Positions 1-10,573 of a DNA stretch of 64,000 nucleotides are shown piece after piece; within the stretch, counting starts at the first letter, position 1; each line of letters starts with the position of its first letter. Source of the stretch: Alphaproteobacteria bacterium. Its GTDB lineage: Bacteria > Pseudomonadota > Alphaproteobacteria > Caulobacterales > Aquidulcibacteraceae. Made by a program: the position numbers and the translations under genes. The notes below the pieces were generated by a model. It searched no databases and was not told the origin of the DNA. It worked only from the letters and a program-made list of their open reading frames with translations. Location of the stretch: contig WGNI01000003.1 of NCBI GenBank assembly GCA_016124655.1, positions 186,001 through 250,000 of the forward strand, given 5' to 3'.

Positions 1-465
1 TGCTACATGGACACCGGCTCGCGCAAATGGGGCTCGCCCTATCTCAACCGCGAGGCCTTCTCCCTGCTCGGCGAACGCTTGGCCGACCACATCCTGCTGC
101 TCGTGGCCGAGCGCGCCGGACGCCCGATCGCGTCGGCGCTTAATTTCATCGGATCGGAAACTTTATTCGGCCGCTACTGGGGCTGCGTCGATCACGTCGA
201 CTTTCTGCACTTTGAACTCTGCTACCATCAGGCCATCGACTTCGCGATCGAGCGCGGCCTGGCGCGCGTCGAGGCCGGCGCGCAAGGCGAGCACAAACTC
301 GCCCGCGGCTACGCGCCCACCGAGATCTATTCCGCCCACGCCATCGCCCATGCCGGGCTGCGCGACGCCATCGCCAGCTATCTCGCCAGCGAGCGCCCCG
401 CCATCGCGGAAGAGGTGGAGTATCTCGCCGGCCATGCCCCGTTCCGGCGCGACGGCGGCGAATAG
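1..465 (+). CDS. FemAB-like / GNAT-fold N-acyltransferase, C-terminal part
   Basis: Open from the first base of the window, so the N-terminal part of the gene lies outside; 154 residues remain before a TAG stop. The visible segment carries the hallmarks of the PF04339 family (formerly DUF482, described as peptidoglycan biosynthesis/recognition, a GNAT-like fold): the KWGSPYL stretch near the start, LHFELCYHQAIDFAIERG, the GAQGEHKLARGY block and a C-terminal HAPFRR. The substrate is unknown in this family. The internal ATG at 7 is probably not a start because the conserved domain is already under way there. Family call is firm; function is not. Confidence 0.85.
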   Translation, partial: CYMDTGSRKWGSPYLNREAFSLLGERLADHILLLVAERAGRPIASALNFIGSETLFGRYWGCVDHVDFLHFELCYHQAIDFAIERGLARVEAGAQGEHKLARGYAPTEIYSAHAIAHAGLRDAIASYLASERPAIAEEVEYLAGHAPFRRDGGE

Positions 466-509
466 GCCGCGGCAGCGCTTTAATCTTTGTTCAACCTGTG
501 CGCGCAACA

Positions 510-1205
510 ATGTCGCATCTCTACTCCAGGCCGGACGCGCCCACCATGCACGCTGCGTTGATTGCCGAAGACGAAGCCGATCGTCTCGCCACCCTTGAAG
601 CGCTCTCCATCCTCGACACCGCCCCCGAACCCCTGTTTGACGCGCTTGTGGGCATGACCGCTGCGGCCGCGCAGGCGCCCATCGCCATGGTCTCACTCGT
701 CGATTTCGACCGCCAATGGTTCAAGGCGCGGTGCGGCGTGGAGACCCACGAGACCGAGCGCAGAGTCGCCTTCTGCGCCCACGCGATCCTGTCGGACCAG
801 CCGCTGGTCGTGCCCGACGCACGTCTCGATCCGCGCTTTTGCGACAATCCCCTGGTGCTCGGCCCGCCTCATTTGCGCGCCTATCTGGGCGCCCCGCTGA
901 TCGCCGCCAACGGACGCCGCATCGGCACGCTCTGCGCCGTCGATACCGCGCCCCACGCCTGGAGCGCGGACGACGTCGACCGGATGCAGCGCCTCGCCGC
1001 GCTGACCACGCGGCTCATGGAGCTGCGCATCGAAGCGCCGGACGCGCATGAACGCCTCTCATTCGAAGCCTGCGGCGCGTGCATGCGCATACGCGTGGGC
1101 GGCGAGGGCTGGCATGATGTGGACGGCGCCATCGAAAGCCTTGGCGAGACCGCCGACATGACCATCGCGCTGTGCGACGAGTGCGAAGCCGGGATGGCCG
1201 CTTAA
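510..1205 (+). CDS. GAF-domain protein with C-terminal Cys pairs
   Basis: A soluble protein with a single GAF domain (about residues 30-165 from this start), typical of the small-ligand or redox sensing GAF proteins that begin with EADRLATLEALSILDTAPE. Conserved pieces include PIAMVSLVDFDRQWFK, VAFCAHAI and GAPLIAANGRRIGTLCAVD. After the domain come two CxxC pairs about 45 residues apart (CGAC and CDEC), which could bind a metal; this is inference. Start choice is open: GTG 498, ATG 510 and ATG 546 are all in frame, and 546 sits closest to the conserved part. No output domain is visible, so it may signal through a partner. Confidence 0.75.
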   Translation: MSHLYSRPDAPTMHAALIAEDEADRLATLEALSILDTAPEPLFDALVGMTAAAAQAPIAMVSLVDFDRQWFKARCGVETHETERRVAFCAHAILSDQPLVVPDARLDPRFCDNPLVLGPPHLRAYLGAPLIAANGRRIGTLCAVDTAPHAWSADDVDRMQRLAALTTRLMELRIEAPDAHERLSFEACGACMRIRVGGEGWHDVDGAIESLGETADMTIALCDECEAGMAA

Positions 1206-1257
1206 GCCTTCGCGCAACCGCAACCTTCATGCTACAGCGCGCATCTGGAGATGCGCG

Positions 1258-1692
1258 ATGAGTCTGCACGGTCCCTACGACGACAACAACATCTTCGCCA
1301 AGATCCTGCGCGGCGACATGCCCGCGGTGAAAGTGTTTGAAGATGATGTCGCGCTCGCCTTTCTCGACATCTTCCCCCAATCGCGCGGCCACACGCTGGT
1401 GATCCCCAAGCATGTGCGCGCGCGCAACCTGCTCGAAATGCCCGCCGATGCGCTGGGCCCCTACATGCTGCGCGTACAACACATCGCCAAAGCGGTGGAG
1501 GCGGCGCTGAAGCCCGACGGCGTGTTCGTCGCCCAGTTCAACGGCGCGCCGGCCGGGCAAACCATCTTCCATCTCCACTTTCACATCATTCCGCGCTGGG
1601 ACAACGAAGCCATGAAGGGACACGGCCAGGCGCCGAAGGCCGATATGGATGCGCTCAACGCGCTCGCCGCGCAGATCAAGGCCGCGCTGTGA
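1258..1692 (+). CDS. HIT family hydrolase (histidine triad)
   Basis: A 144-residue protein of the HIT superfamily, usual length for the Hint/HinT branch that hydrolyses purine nucleoside phosphoramidates or related nucleotide conjugates. The triad HLHFHIIP is at residues 104-111, preceded by the usual GHTLVIPKH block (about 45-53) and NNIFAKILRGDMPA near the N terminus. Its stop codon overlaps the GTG start of the next gene (GTGA at 1689-1692), so the two are translationally coupled. The exact substrate cannot be read from sequence. Confidence 0.93.
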   Translation: MSLHGPYDDNNIFAKILRGDMPAVKVFEDDVALAFLDIFPQSRGHTLVIPKHVRARNLLEMPADALGPYMLRVQHIAKAVEAALKPDGVFVAQFNGAPAGQTIFHLHFHIIPRWDNEAMKGHGQAPKADMDALNALAAQIKAAL

Positions 1693-2483
1693 ACGGTGCG
1701 CGCGCGCTGGCCTGCACGGCGCTCTTGGCGCTGTCGGCGTGCGCCAGTCCGCGCGCGGACCGCGACTGGTATCCCTATCTCGCGCCCACCGCGCACGCGA
1801 CTGCGGACGCAGAGCGCTTTGCCGTGCGGCCCGTCAGCGATTGGTCGTATGCGGGCGCGGGCCCGACCGCTGAAACCTACACCGAGGCATCTTTCACATA
1901 TGCGGATTTGCGCACTGTGTGGTTTGTGCTCGAGCCCCAGCCCGGCTCGAAGCTGGCGGCGCACACGTTCCTGATGTTCGAGTTTACCGGCGATCGTTTG
2001 CTCGGCCTCACCATCGAGGCGCGGCGCGAAGCCGATGAGAAATATTCCGCCGTGCGCGGCGCCTTCAATGCCTATGAACTCTCTTATCTCTGGGCCAGCG
2101 CGCGCGATCTGCTCACCAGGCGCGCGGTGATGCTGGAGCACGATGTCTTCATCTATCCCGTCGCCATCGATGCGGCCCAGCGCGAGCAATTGCTGCGCAA
2201 CGTGTTGGCGCGCACGGCCGAGCTGGAGGCCAACCCGCGCTATTACAACACGCTGTTTTCCAATTGCACCAACGAACTCGCCAAGGCCGCGGGCCTGCGC
2301 TGGAACTATGCCTGGGTGCTGACCGGCGCCAGCGACAATTATCTCTTTCGCGAGGGCCTGATCCCGGGCGATGATTTCCCCACCGCGGAAGCAGCAGCAA
2401 AGCGCACGGATCTGGTGCGCGCTCTCAACAACGCGCCCGCGCGGGATTTTGATCGGCTGTTGCTGCAAGCGTTGCGCAGCTAA
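1689..2483 (+). CDS. DUF4105-like lipoprotein
   Basis: Starts with GTG inside the stop of the HIT gene. The first 20 residues form a lipoprotein signal peptide ending in LSAC, so the mature protein is probably anchored in the outer or inner membrane. The rest resembles the DUF4105 family: a FVLEPQPGSKLAAHTFLMFEF block and the characteristic NTLFSNCTNELAKAAG with conserved Asn-Cys-Thr. The family is unassigned and may be protease-like; no function is claimed. The gene ends 4 bases inside the convergent rlpA-like gene. Confidence 0.7.
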   Translation: MNGARALACTALLALSACASPRADRDWYPYLAPTAHATADAERFAVRPVSDWSYAGAGPTAETYTEASFTYADLRTVWFVLEPQPGSKLAAHTFLMFEFTGDRLLGLTIEARREADEKYSAVRGAFNAYELSYLWASARDLLTRRAVMLEHDVFIYPVAIDAAQREQLLRNVLARTAELEANPRYYNTLFSNCTNELAKAAGLRWNYAWVLTGASDNYLFREGLIPGDDFPTAEAAAKRTDLVRALNNAPARDFDRLLLQALRS

Positions 2484-2938
2484 GCGGGCTGTTCCGGCAC
2501 AGGACCAAGCACGCAAAGCGCCACTTCCGTTTCCCCGTCGGAGACGAAATCCAGCTTTTGCGCCGCCGCGCGCGACACATCGATCAGCCGCCCTTCTGCA
2601 TAAGGCCCGCGATCGTTCACGCGCACGACGACATCGCGGCCATTGGCCAGATTGGTCACGCGCACAAGACTGGGCAGGGGCAGCGTCCGATGCGCGGCGG
2701 TCAGCGCATTCTGATCGAACCTCTCGCCATTGGCGGTGGGATTGCCCTGCAGGTTGGGCCCATACCAGGACGCCATGCCGGCCGCGCGCTCCGCGCACGC
2801 CGGCGTCGCGACCTGCGGTTCCGGCGCCGATGGCAAGCTCGCGCATGCGCTCAATCCCGCAAACAGCGCGACAACGCCGCCGACAATCGCTGCGGCCTTC
2901 GCGCGCGGGGCGCGGAACAACTCATCGCGTGCGGGCAT
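2480..2938 (-). CDS. rlpA: RlpA-like septal-ring lipoprotein
   Basis: Residues 1-32 are a lipoprotein signal with LSAC; residues about 53-150 form the double-psi beta-barrel of RlpA, with ASWYGPNLQGNPTANGERFD, the RVTNLANGRDVVVRVNDRGP block and the catalytic-type Asp of NDRGPY. RlpA proteins are lytic transglycosylases that cut naked glycan strands at the division site. At 152 residues this is a minimal form without the C-terminal SPOR domain, so its septal recruitment must use something else or it is not septal. It is convergent with the DUF4105 gene. Confidence 0.88.
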   Translation of the reverse strand: MPARDELFRAPRAKAAAIVGGVVALFAGLSACASLPSAPEPQVATPACAERAAGMASWYGPNLQGNPTANGERFDQNALTAAHRTLPLPSLVRVTNLANGRDVVVRVNDRGPYAEGRLIDVSRAAAQKLDFVSDGETEVALCVLGPVPEQPA

Positions 2939-3006
2939 CTTTCCATCCGGCGCGGTTCAAATCTTGCGCTTGAACGCAGAACCCGCCGCGGCGTTCCCCA
3001 GTCGCG

Positions 3007-4209
3007 CTACACGCCGAGCTTGCGTTGGGTTGCAATCGAGGCCGCGATCGCGGCCAGCATGAACGCCACGCCGAAAGCGCCAAGATACGCGTTCGCGCCG
3101 GCGTCAATCAGAACCGCGCCGACGCCGGAGCCGCTGGCCTGGCCCAGATAGAGCACCGAGGTATTGAGCGCGACCGACGCGCTCGCCAGCGCCGGCGCGA
3201 TCGCGATCAGCCGCGCCTGCTGCATCGAAACCGCTGCGGCGAAACCCGATCCCCACACCAGCGCCGCAACCGCCGCCAGCGCCACGTCATGCGACAACGC
3301 CATCCACAACGCGATCCCCGCCGCCATCGCCGAAAGCCAGAACGCCTGCAGGTTCGCCGCGCTGAAGCGTCCGACGATGCGCGCTGTGATGGCCGCGCCG
3401 CCGAGCCCCGCAATCCCATAGACCGCCAACACCAGCGCCACGCCGTTGGCGTCCGCTCCGGCCGCGCGGCGCAACTCCGAAGCGATGTAGGGAAACAGCG
3501 TGAACTGCCCGAGCACTTGCAGATACGTGACCAGCAGCAGTGCAGCGATCGCGGGCCGCGACAGCGTGTTCAGCCAATCCCGCAAAGAAAGCGCCGCGGG
3601 CGTCAGCCGCGCGGGAATGCTCCGCCACAACGCCGCCGCCGCGAACGCCGCGCCCAGGCCGAGCGCCCAATAGACCGCGCGCCAGCCGAACTGATCGCCA
3701 AGAATAGTGATCAAGGGCGTCACCGCCGCCGTCGCCACCGACCAGCCGAGAAACACGTACGCGATCGCGCTTGGCCGCCGCTCCGCGCCGATCATCAGCG
3801 TTACAGCGCTCGCCGCTTGCGGCGTATACACCGCCGCCCCGCCGATCATGACCATGCGGATCGCCAGCAGCGTTTCGTAGTCTGGCGCGAACGCTGACGC
3901 GATGTGCCCCGCGGCATAGACCACGAGCGCGCCGATCAGCACCGTGCGGCGGCCGATCCCGTTGGACAGAAACGCCGCCGTCGGCGCGCCGATGCACAAG
4001 ATCACCGCGCCCCAGCCGATCAGCGCGCCGATCTGCGTCGGCCCGACATTCAGATCCGCCGTCAGCGTGTTCATCATCGCCGCCGGCGCCAGCACGCCCG
4101 TGCCGATGACGATATTGCCGAGCATGAGAAGCGTCAGCGCCAAGCGCGGCGGCGTCTCTACGCTCAGGGCGTCGGGCTGCGCGCTGCGCGGCGTCATCTC
4201 ATCGTCCAT
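3007..4209 (-). CDS. Major facilitator superfamily transporter, DHA-like
   Basis: 400 residues with a hydrophobicity pattern of twelve membrane helices and a hydrophilic N-terminal tail. Family features include an acidic residue pattern in helix 1 region, GNGIGRRTVLIGALVVYAAG (loop 2-3 motif with Gly-Arg-Arg) and the helix 4 stretch LAIRMVMIGGAAVYTPQAAS. This is the 12-helix drug/sugar efflux type of MFS. The substrate cannot be inferred. The gene begins 54 bases after the clpA stop and is separated from it by a strong terminator, so it needs its own promoter in that gap or within clpA. Confidence 0.85.
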   Translation of the reverse strand: MDDEMTPRSAQPDALSVETPPRLALTLLMLGNIVIGTGVLAPAAMMNTLTADLNVGPTQIGALIGWGAVILCIGAPTAAFLSNGIGRRTVLIGALVVYAAGHIASAFAPDYETLLAIRMVMIGGAAVYTPQAASAVTLMIGAERRPSAIAYVFLGWSVATAAVTPLITILGDQFGWRAVYWALGLGAAFAAAALWRSIPARLTPAALSLRDWLNTLSRPAIAALLLVTYLQVLGQFTLFPYIASELRRAAGADANGVALVLAVYGIAGLGGAAITARIVGRFSAANLQAFWLSAMAAGIALWMALSHDVALAAVAALVWGSGFAAAVSMQQARLIAIAPALASASVALNTSVLYLGQASGSGVGAVLIDAGANAYLGAFGVAFMLAAIAASIATQRKLGV

Positions 4210-4231
4210 GTTTGCAGGTTTGGCGAAGCGA

Positions 4232-4260
4232 AAAGGGCGGCCCTTGCGGACCGCCCTTTC
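4232..4260 (-). terminator. Intrinsic terminator of clpS-clpA
   Basis: A 9-bp perfect stem (AAAGGGCGG / CCGCCCTTT at 4232-4240 and 4251-4259). Read on the minus strand it is followed by a short T run just after the clpA stop, so it fits a Rho-independent terminator between clpA and the MFS gene. Confidence 0.75.
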
Positions 4261-4263
4261 CCG

Positions 4264-6588
<2,325 letters not shown>

Positions 6589-6591
6589 GGG

Positions 6592-6930
6592 CTAATCCTT
6601 TTCCATTGTGCATTGAAGCGGATGTTCATTCCGCCGGGCCAAGTCCAGGACCTGGGCGACCTTGGTTTCGGCCACCTCGTAGGTGAAGACCCCGCAGACG
6701 CCGACGCCGTGCTGGTGCACGTGCAGCATGATCTCCGTGGCCTCCTCCCTGGTCTTGGAGAAGAAGCGTTCCAGGACGAACACGACGAACTCCATCGGCG
6801 TGTAGTCGTCGTTCAGCAGCAGGACGCGATACAGCGATGGCTTTTTGGTGCGCGTGCGCGTGCGAGTGGCGACGCCGGCATCGCCGTCCCCGCCTTCGCC
6901 TTCGCCGCCCTCCCAATCGTTCTCACGCAT
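6592..6930 (-). CDS. clpS: ClpS, N-end rule adaptor of ClpAP
   Basis: 112 residues from ATG at 6930. The core [20 protein letters not shown] and [21 protein letters not shown] match ClpS; the Asp-Asp of [10 protein letters not shown] form the N-degron binding pocket. The N-terminal 35 residues are Gly/Glu/Asp-rich and then Arg/Thr-rich (a flexible tail that inserts into ClpA). A longer reading frame back to 7062 exists, but the extra part is Arg-rich and unlike ClpS, so the downstream ATG is preferred. Transcribed with clpA, 3 bases apart. Confidence 0.96.
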   Translation of the reverse strand: MRENDWEGGEGEGGDGDAGVATRTRTRTKKPSLYRVLLLNDDYTPMEFVVFVLERFFSKTREEATEIMLHVHQHGVGVCGVFTYEVAETKVAQVLDLARRNEHPLQCTMEKD

Positions 6931-7072
6931 CGTTTCGCCTGTCGCGCAGGCGCCCAAACGGGCGCCGCCGGCAGCGACGCTTCGCCGCCGACGAGGATAA
7001 TCTATGGAGTCATGGCGGGGATGGAAGCCCTTGACAGACGCCTGCGGGGAGTCTGGCGCCAAAGCCTATGCT

Positions 7073-7957
7073 TTAGTCGGCCTTGACCCGGCCCAGGAGC
7101 AGGCGGCGCATCCCGCGAAACAACAACAGGCCGAGCGAAATCAACAGCGGCAAGAGCGCCAGCCCGGAAGCCAGCCCCGTCAGGAAACTGGCGCGCGGAG
7201 CGTCCTCGGCGCCGCTGCCGAACCCGCCCGTCGCCCCCATCGCCACCGCGCCGATCAGCGCGGCCCCCATGAAAATCAGGAACTCCCGGCTGAAATAGGC
7301 TTTCGTCGTCCGCCCCACCACCAGGCGCGACAGGTGCAGAAACAACCGCGCCAGCGCGATCAGCACGAAGCACACGCCGAGATAAAGACCCAAGAGCGTG
7401 CCCCGCGACATCGCGCTGGGATCGGCGGTCAGCGCTTCGCGCACTTCCGGCGAAATGAAGAACAGCGCGCCGATCGCCAGCGCCAGCGCCAGGCTGAAGA
7501 GCCAGAATTTCGCCGTCCGCACGAACGGCTTCACCGGCCGTGCCAGCGCGACGGGGGCGGCGGCGTCGCCGTCGCGGGCGCGGATCAGCGCCGCCGCGAG
7601 CATGTGCAAAGCGGAATCGGCGCTGGGCCGGCCCCACTCGGAGAGGTCCGCCGTCTGCAGCTGGCGAAAGCCCAGCGGCGGCTCCACCGGCGCGATCCGC
7701 ACCGGCGCGGCCTTGCCCTGGTCGCGCGCTGCGGCCGCCTCGTCGATCAGCTTGGGATCGCGCAGCGCCGCCTCCGACCACACGATCACCACCGCCTTCG
7801 CCGCCTGCAGCCGGTCGGCCATCACCACGTCATAGCGTTGGCCCGCGGGGATCGATCGGTCGGTTGAGGCCGTGATGCCGCGCTTGGCCAGCGCCTCGGC
7901 CACGTCGCGGACCCGGCCGGAATCCTCCGGCGCGTAGATGAAGATGAAATCCGCCAC
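7073..7957 (-). CDS. TIR-like domain protein with four C-terminal membrane helices
   Basis: 294 residues. The first 125 read as a bacterial TIR/TIR-2 domain: opening strand DFIFIYAPEDSGRVRDVAEAL, the AKAVVIVWSEAALRD strand and an Asp-Glu in the helix where TIR NADases keep their catalytic Glu. Residues about 145-290 contain four hydrophobic segments (around 150-170, 193-215, 233-252, 265-285). TIR proteins in bacteria either cleave NAD or act as scaffolds, often in phage defence; which applies here is unknown. It stands 142 bases upstream of clpS on the same strand. It shares its soluble-TIR-plus-membrane design with the protein at 17483-18691. Confidence 0.7.
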   Translation of the reverse strand: MADFIFIYAPEDSGRVRDVAEALAKRGITASTDRSIPAGQRYDVVMADRLQAAKAVVIVWSEAALRDPKLIDEAAAARDQGKAAPVRIAPVEPPLGFRQLQTADLSEWGRPSADSALHMLAAALIRARDGDAAAPVALARPVKPFVRTAKFWLFSLALALAIGALFFISPEVREALTADPSAMSRGTLLGLYLGVCFVLIALARLFLHLSRLVVGRTTKAYFSREFLIFMGAALIGAVAMGATGGFGSGAEDAPRASFLTGLASGLALLPLLISLGLLLFRGMRRLLLGRVKAD

Positions 7958-8028
7958 TGGCCTTCTCCGGTCAGCGGCGGCTTTAGCAGAGGCGGCGGCG
8001 TTCCGGAACGCCCGGGGCGGGAATCAAA

Positions 8029-8058
8029 ACGGGCCCGGCGCATCGGCGCCGGGCCCGT
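8029..8058 (-). terminator. Strong GC hairpin with T run on the minus strand
   Basis: A perfect 12-bp stem (8029-8040 with 8047-8058) and a 6-base loop. On the minus strand the stem is followed by TTTT, so it can end transcripts from the phasin gene before the TIR gene. Confidence 0.75.
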
Positions 8059-8071
8059 CTCTGCCCTCAGG

Positions 8072-8117
8072 GGCGGTTCCCGAAAAGTGCGAAGCGGTTT
8101 TCGGGCGAGAACCGCTC
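8072..8117. repeat. Palindromic intergenic repeat, copy A
   Basis: Imperfect palindrome with outer arms GGCGGTTC / GAACCGCTC-like and inner arms CGAAAA / TTTTCG around a GTGCGAAGC-type centre. Related copies lie at 43470-43521, 44944-44994 and 49345-49390. Confidence 0.7.
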
Positions 8118-8130
8118 TGTCATTCCCGAA

Positions 8131-8188
8131 AGACCCGTTTTGCCCCGATCTGCCCAGAAGGTATCTGGCGCAGATCGGGAACGGGTCT
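8131..8188 (-). terminator. Long interrupted hairpin after the phasin gene
   Basis: Arms AGACCCGTT (8131-8139) and AACGGGTCT (8180-8188) enclose a second paired block around CCGATCTG / CAGATCGG. It begins 14 bases after the phasin stop on the minus strand and probably stabilises or ends that transcript; the following T run is short. Confidence 0.55.
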
Positions 8189-8202
8189 TGGGCGCGGCGT
8201 GG

Positions 8203-8679
8203 TTAGCCGACGGCCCCGTTCACGCGCATCAGCTTGCCGGCGGCGCTCATGCGCTCGTTCAGCGGCTTCATCGCGTCCTTGGTCAGACCAGACATCAGGT
8301 CCGCCACGGAATTCAGTTCAGACACGTAGGCGTCGAAAGCGCCCTTCGCGTAGGTCGATTGCTTCTCGACCAGCTCTTGCACGCTACGCGAACCCATCAG
8401 CGCCTTGGTGGCGGCGACGTGGTTTTCCATCGCGCTCTTGGAGAAGGCGACGGCGCGGGCCGACAGCGTCTCGAAGCCCTTTTGCGCGGCGGCGGCCGAC
8501 GCCATGAAGGCTTCCATGTTTTCGCGGCCGAAGGAGGTCATTTCGGTCATCGCGGCCATCGAGCGGTCGAAGTTTTCGCGCATGGCTTCCGCGCCGGCGG
8601 TCGCATGCTGCTTGAAGGCGGCTTGGGCGTCTTCGATCGTTTCGGTGGTCTTTGCAGCAGCGGACTTCGCGGCGGCCAT
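8203..8679 (-). CDS. Phasin family protein (polyhydroxyalkanoate granule coat)
   Basis: 158 residues, Ala-rich and almost entirely helical, as in the phasin family (PF09361). The core has TTETIEDAQAAFKQ at the start and the conserved SFGRENMEAFMASAAAAQKG and TLSARAVAFSKSAMENH blocks. Phasins coat polyhydroxybutyrate granules and control granule size and number in the cytoplasm. The start at 8679 follows an AAGGAGAAC ribosome binding site. No PHA synthase is in the window. It has its own terminator region downstream. Confidence 0.9.
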   Translation of the reverse strand: MAAAKSAAAKTTETIEDAQAAFKQHATAGAEAMRENFDRSMAAMTEMTSFGRENMEAFMASAAAAQKGFETLSARAVAFSKSAMENHVAATKALMGSRSVQELVEKQSTYAKGAFDAYVSELNSVADLMSGLTKDAMKPLNERMSAAGKLMRVNGAVG

Positions 8680-9043
8680 GGCGTTCTCCTTGTCGGGGTC
8701 CCTCGACCCGGGGTTGCGGATTAACGAAAAGCCGGTGAATCACGCTCACCGAGCACGGCCCGCTTGTTTCATGCTGCAACTGCGAAGTCAACCCGCTTTT
8801 GCTGCATTGCACAAATTTTCCGGGGAGCCCGGCCGAAGCCGCTGCATCGTCCCGCGAAATCCGGCGCCTTGGTCAAAAAGCCGCCAGCTTTGCCGGCTTT
8901 TTTGCACGGGCGACGGCGCATGGCGGCGCGCTCAGGCGCTGTTAACTCTGCGCAACTGAAAGTAACGACTTCGTAAGCGGCGCGGCATAGCGCTTGCGTT
9001 AGGGTTGCGAGTCGGGGCCCCACGAACGAGGAGCGGACAGCCT
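8680..9043. other. Divergent intergenic region between phasin and D,D-carboxypeptidase genes
   Basis: 364 bases without a protein gene. It must hold the promoters of both divergent genes. It also holds a strong bidirectional intrinsic terminator at 8875-8903, which neither flanking gene needs, and so it may encode a small RNA. A TTAA word followed after seven bases by CAAC at 8941-8955 is only half a CtrA-type box. Confidence 0.5.
8875..8903. terminator. Bidirectional intrinsic terminator in a divergent promoter region
   Basis: Stem AAAAAGCCG / CGGCTTTTT with a 10-base loop, followed by more T residues on the plus strand and T residues also on the minus strand. This is the clearest Rho-independent terminator shape in the window, placed where two genes diverge. 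Confidence 0.8.
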
Positions 9044-10078
9044 ATGGCGGCGAGACGGCGTGTTGCTCAAATGGCGGCTGCGGCGGCGTTCCTGGCGATC
9101 GCGTCAAGTCCGGCCGCGGCCGACACAGACCGTTACGCCGCCATCGTCGTCGATGTCCGCACCCACGAAATCCTGCACGCCGATCAGGCCGACGAAGACC
9201 GCTATCCCGCGTCGCTCACCAAGATGATGACGCTCTATCTGCTGTTCGAGGCGATGGAGCGGGGCGAGATTTCTCTGTCCGACCGCATCGTCGCGTCGCG
9301 CTTTGCATCGCGTCAGCCGCCCTCGCGCCTCGGCATCGGCCGCGGCCAAAGCATCACCGTGGAGCAAGCGATTCGCGCGCTGGTGGTGAATTCCGCCAAC
9401 GACGTGGCAGTGATGGTTGCCGAACGTCTCGCCGGCTCCGAGCAGCGCTTCGCGCAGCGCATGACAGCGCGCGCCCGCGAGCTTGGCATGGAGAACACCC
9501 GGTTCATGAACGCCAGCGGCCTGCCCGATCCCGGCATCCGCACGACCGCGCGCGACATGGCTACGCTTTCCATCGCGCTCTACGCCAACTTTCCGCAATA
9601 TTATCCCTACTTCCAGACCCCCTCGAATTCCTGGGGCCGGCGCACTGCCAGCAACCACAATCGTCTGCTCGGCGCCGTCGAAGGCGTGGACGGAATCAAG
9701 ACAGGATATACCCGCGCGTCCGGGTTCAATTTGGCCTCGTCCGCCCAGCGCGGAGACGATCGCGTCATTGCGGTCGTCTTGGGCGGCGCGACGGCCGCGT
9801 CCCGCGACGCGCAGGTCGCCTACCTGCTGGAGAACGCCTTCGAGGAGCTGACCCGCCGGCGCACCCTGCAGATCAGCCCCTCCAACGTCGCCCGGCTGGC
9901 CCCGGTCATGCCGGCCGGCGCATCGCCGTGGAGCGCTCCCGCAGTGCAGCAACTTGGCGCGATGCAGCAATTGCCGTTCGAGCCGGCGCCCGAAGAGCTC
10001 GGCGAAGGCGACCATGACGAGGCCTCAGCGCCCGCCGAAGAGGAGCCTTTGCTCCCCGGCGAACCGGACATGGATTAG
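9044..10078 (+). CDS. D-alanyl-D-alanine carboxypeptidase, serine peptidase family S11
   Basis: 344 residues from ATG 9044, which follows a GAGGAG ribosome binding site; a TTG 13 codons earlier is less likely. A signal peptide ends at about residue 26 (SSPAAAD). The three penicillin-binding motifs are present: SLTK (active Ser, in YPASLTKMMTLY), SAN in VNSANDVAVM, and KTG in GIKTGYTRASG. The enzyme trims the terminal D-Ala of peptidoglycan stem peptides in the periplasm. The C-terminal 80 residues are Pro/Glu-rich and there is no clear amphipathic membrane anchor as in PBP5. Convergent with the J-domain gene, with a 4-base overlap. Confidence 0.93.
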   Translation: MAARRRVAQMAAAAAFLAIASSPAAADTDRYAAIVVDVRTHEILHADQADEDRYPASLTKMMTLYLLFEAMERGEISLSDRIVASRFASRQPPSRLGIGRGQSITVEQAIRALVVNSANDVAVMVAERLAGSEQRFAQRMTARARELGMENTRFMNASGLPDPGIRTTARDMATLSIALYANFPQYYPYFQTPSNSWGRRTASNHNRLLGAVEGVDGIKTGYTRASGFNLASSAQRGDDRVIAVVLGGATAASRDAQVAYLLENAFEELTRRRTLQISPSNVARLAPVMPAGASPWSAPAVQQLGAMQQLPFEPAPEELGEGDHDEASAPAEEEPLLPGEPDMD

Positions 10079-10512
10079 CCGCTGCCGCCAGGGCGCGACC
10101 GCAGCAGCACGTCCCGCGCCGCCACCAGCCGCGCCGCGGAGTCCGACGTCCCGCCCTGATCGGGATGGGCCGCGCGCATCTTGGCGCGGAACGCCGAGCG
10201 GATCTCCTCCGCGCTGGCGTCCGGATCGACGCCTAAAATCTCCCGCGCCTCGCGCGCGCTCATGCCAGCTGACGCCGCCCGCGCCGCGCGCCGCACCGGC
10301 GCGCCGTAAAGCGACGCCGCCCACATCCCGCCCGCCAACAAAGGGCCAAGCACCGCGCCCACGACCCCGCCGCGCAGCGCCAAAAGCGCGCCAAGGCCGG
10401 TCGCCACAATGGCGGTGAAGTGGCGCGCGACGAACGCGCGCTCAGCCGCCAGAAGCCGCACGACCGACAGCGCGCCGAACGCCAACCCCAGCACAATCAA
10501 GACCTGCAGCAC
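10075..10512 (-). CDS. Membrane-anchored J-domain protein
   Basis: 145 residues. Two hydrophobic segments fill the first 80 residues (about 3-20 and 35-68), then a J domain occupies 85-140: AREILGVDPDASAEEIRSAF, with the HPD tripeptide in AHPDQGG that stimulates DnaK ATPase. The layout resembles Tim14/DjlA-like proteins that recruit Hsp70 to the membrane. It lies 61 bases downstream of mipZ on the same strand and is probably co-transcribed. Confidence 0.88.
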   Translation of the reverse strand: MLQVLIVLGLAFGALSVVRLLAAERAFVARHFTAIVATGLGALLALRGGVVGAVLGPLLAGGMWAASLYGAPVRRAARAASAGMSAREAREILGVDPDASAEEIRSAFRAKMRAAHPDQGGTSDSAARLVAARDVLLRSRPGGSG

Positions 10513-10573
10513 CGCGCCGCCTCCCGTCCCCTTTATATGTGGAGGCGCGCCCGGCGGCGCGAGAGCGCGCGGC

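Noticed and set aside
480-494. CtrA-like word TTAA-N7-TCAA before the GAF gene
   Set aside because: One mismatch and no other support; such words occur by chance.
163-696. Long minus-strand frames opposite clear genes (also under clpA, mccA, mccB, pccA, TPR and hddC genes)
   Set aside because: High-GC shadows with Arg/Ala-rich translation; the opposite strand has recognised domains.
6931-7062. Longer N-terminal extension of clpS
   Set aside because: The extra 44 residues are Arg/Pro-rich and unlike ClpS; ATG 6930 gives normal length.
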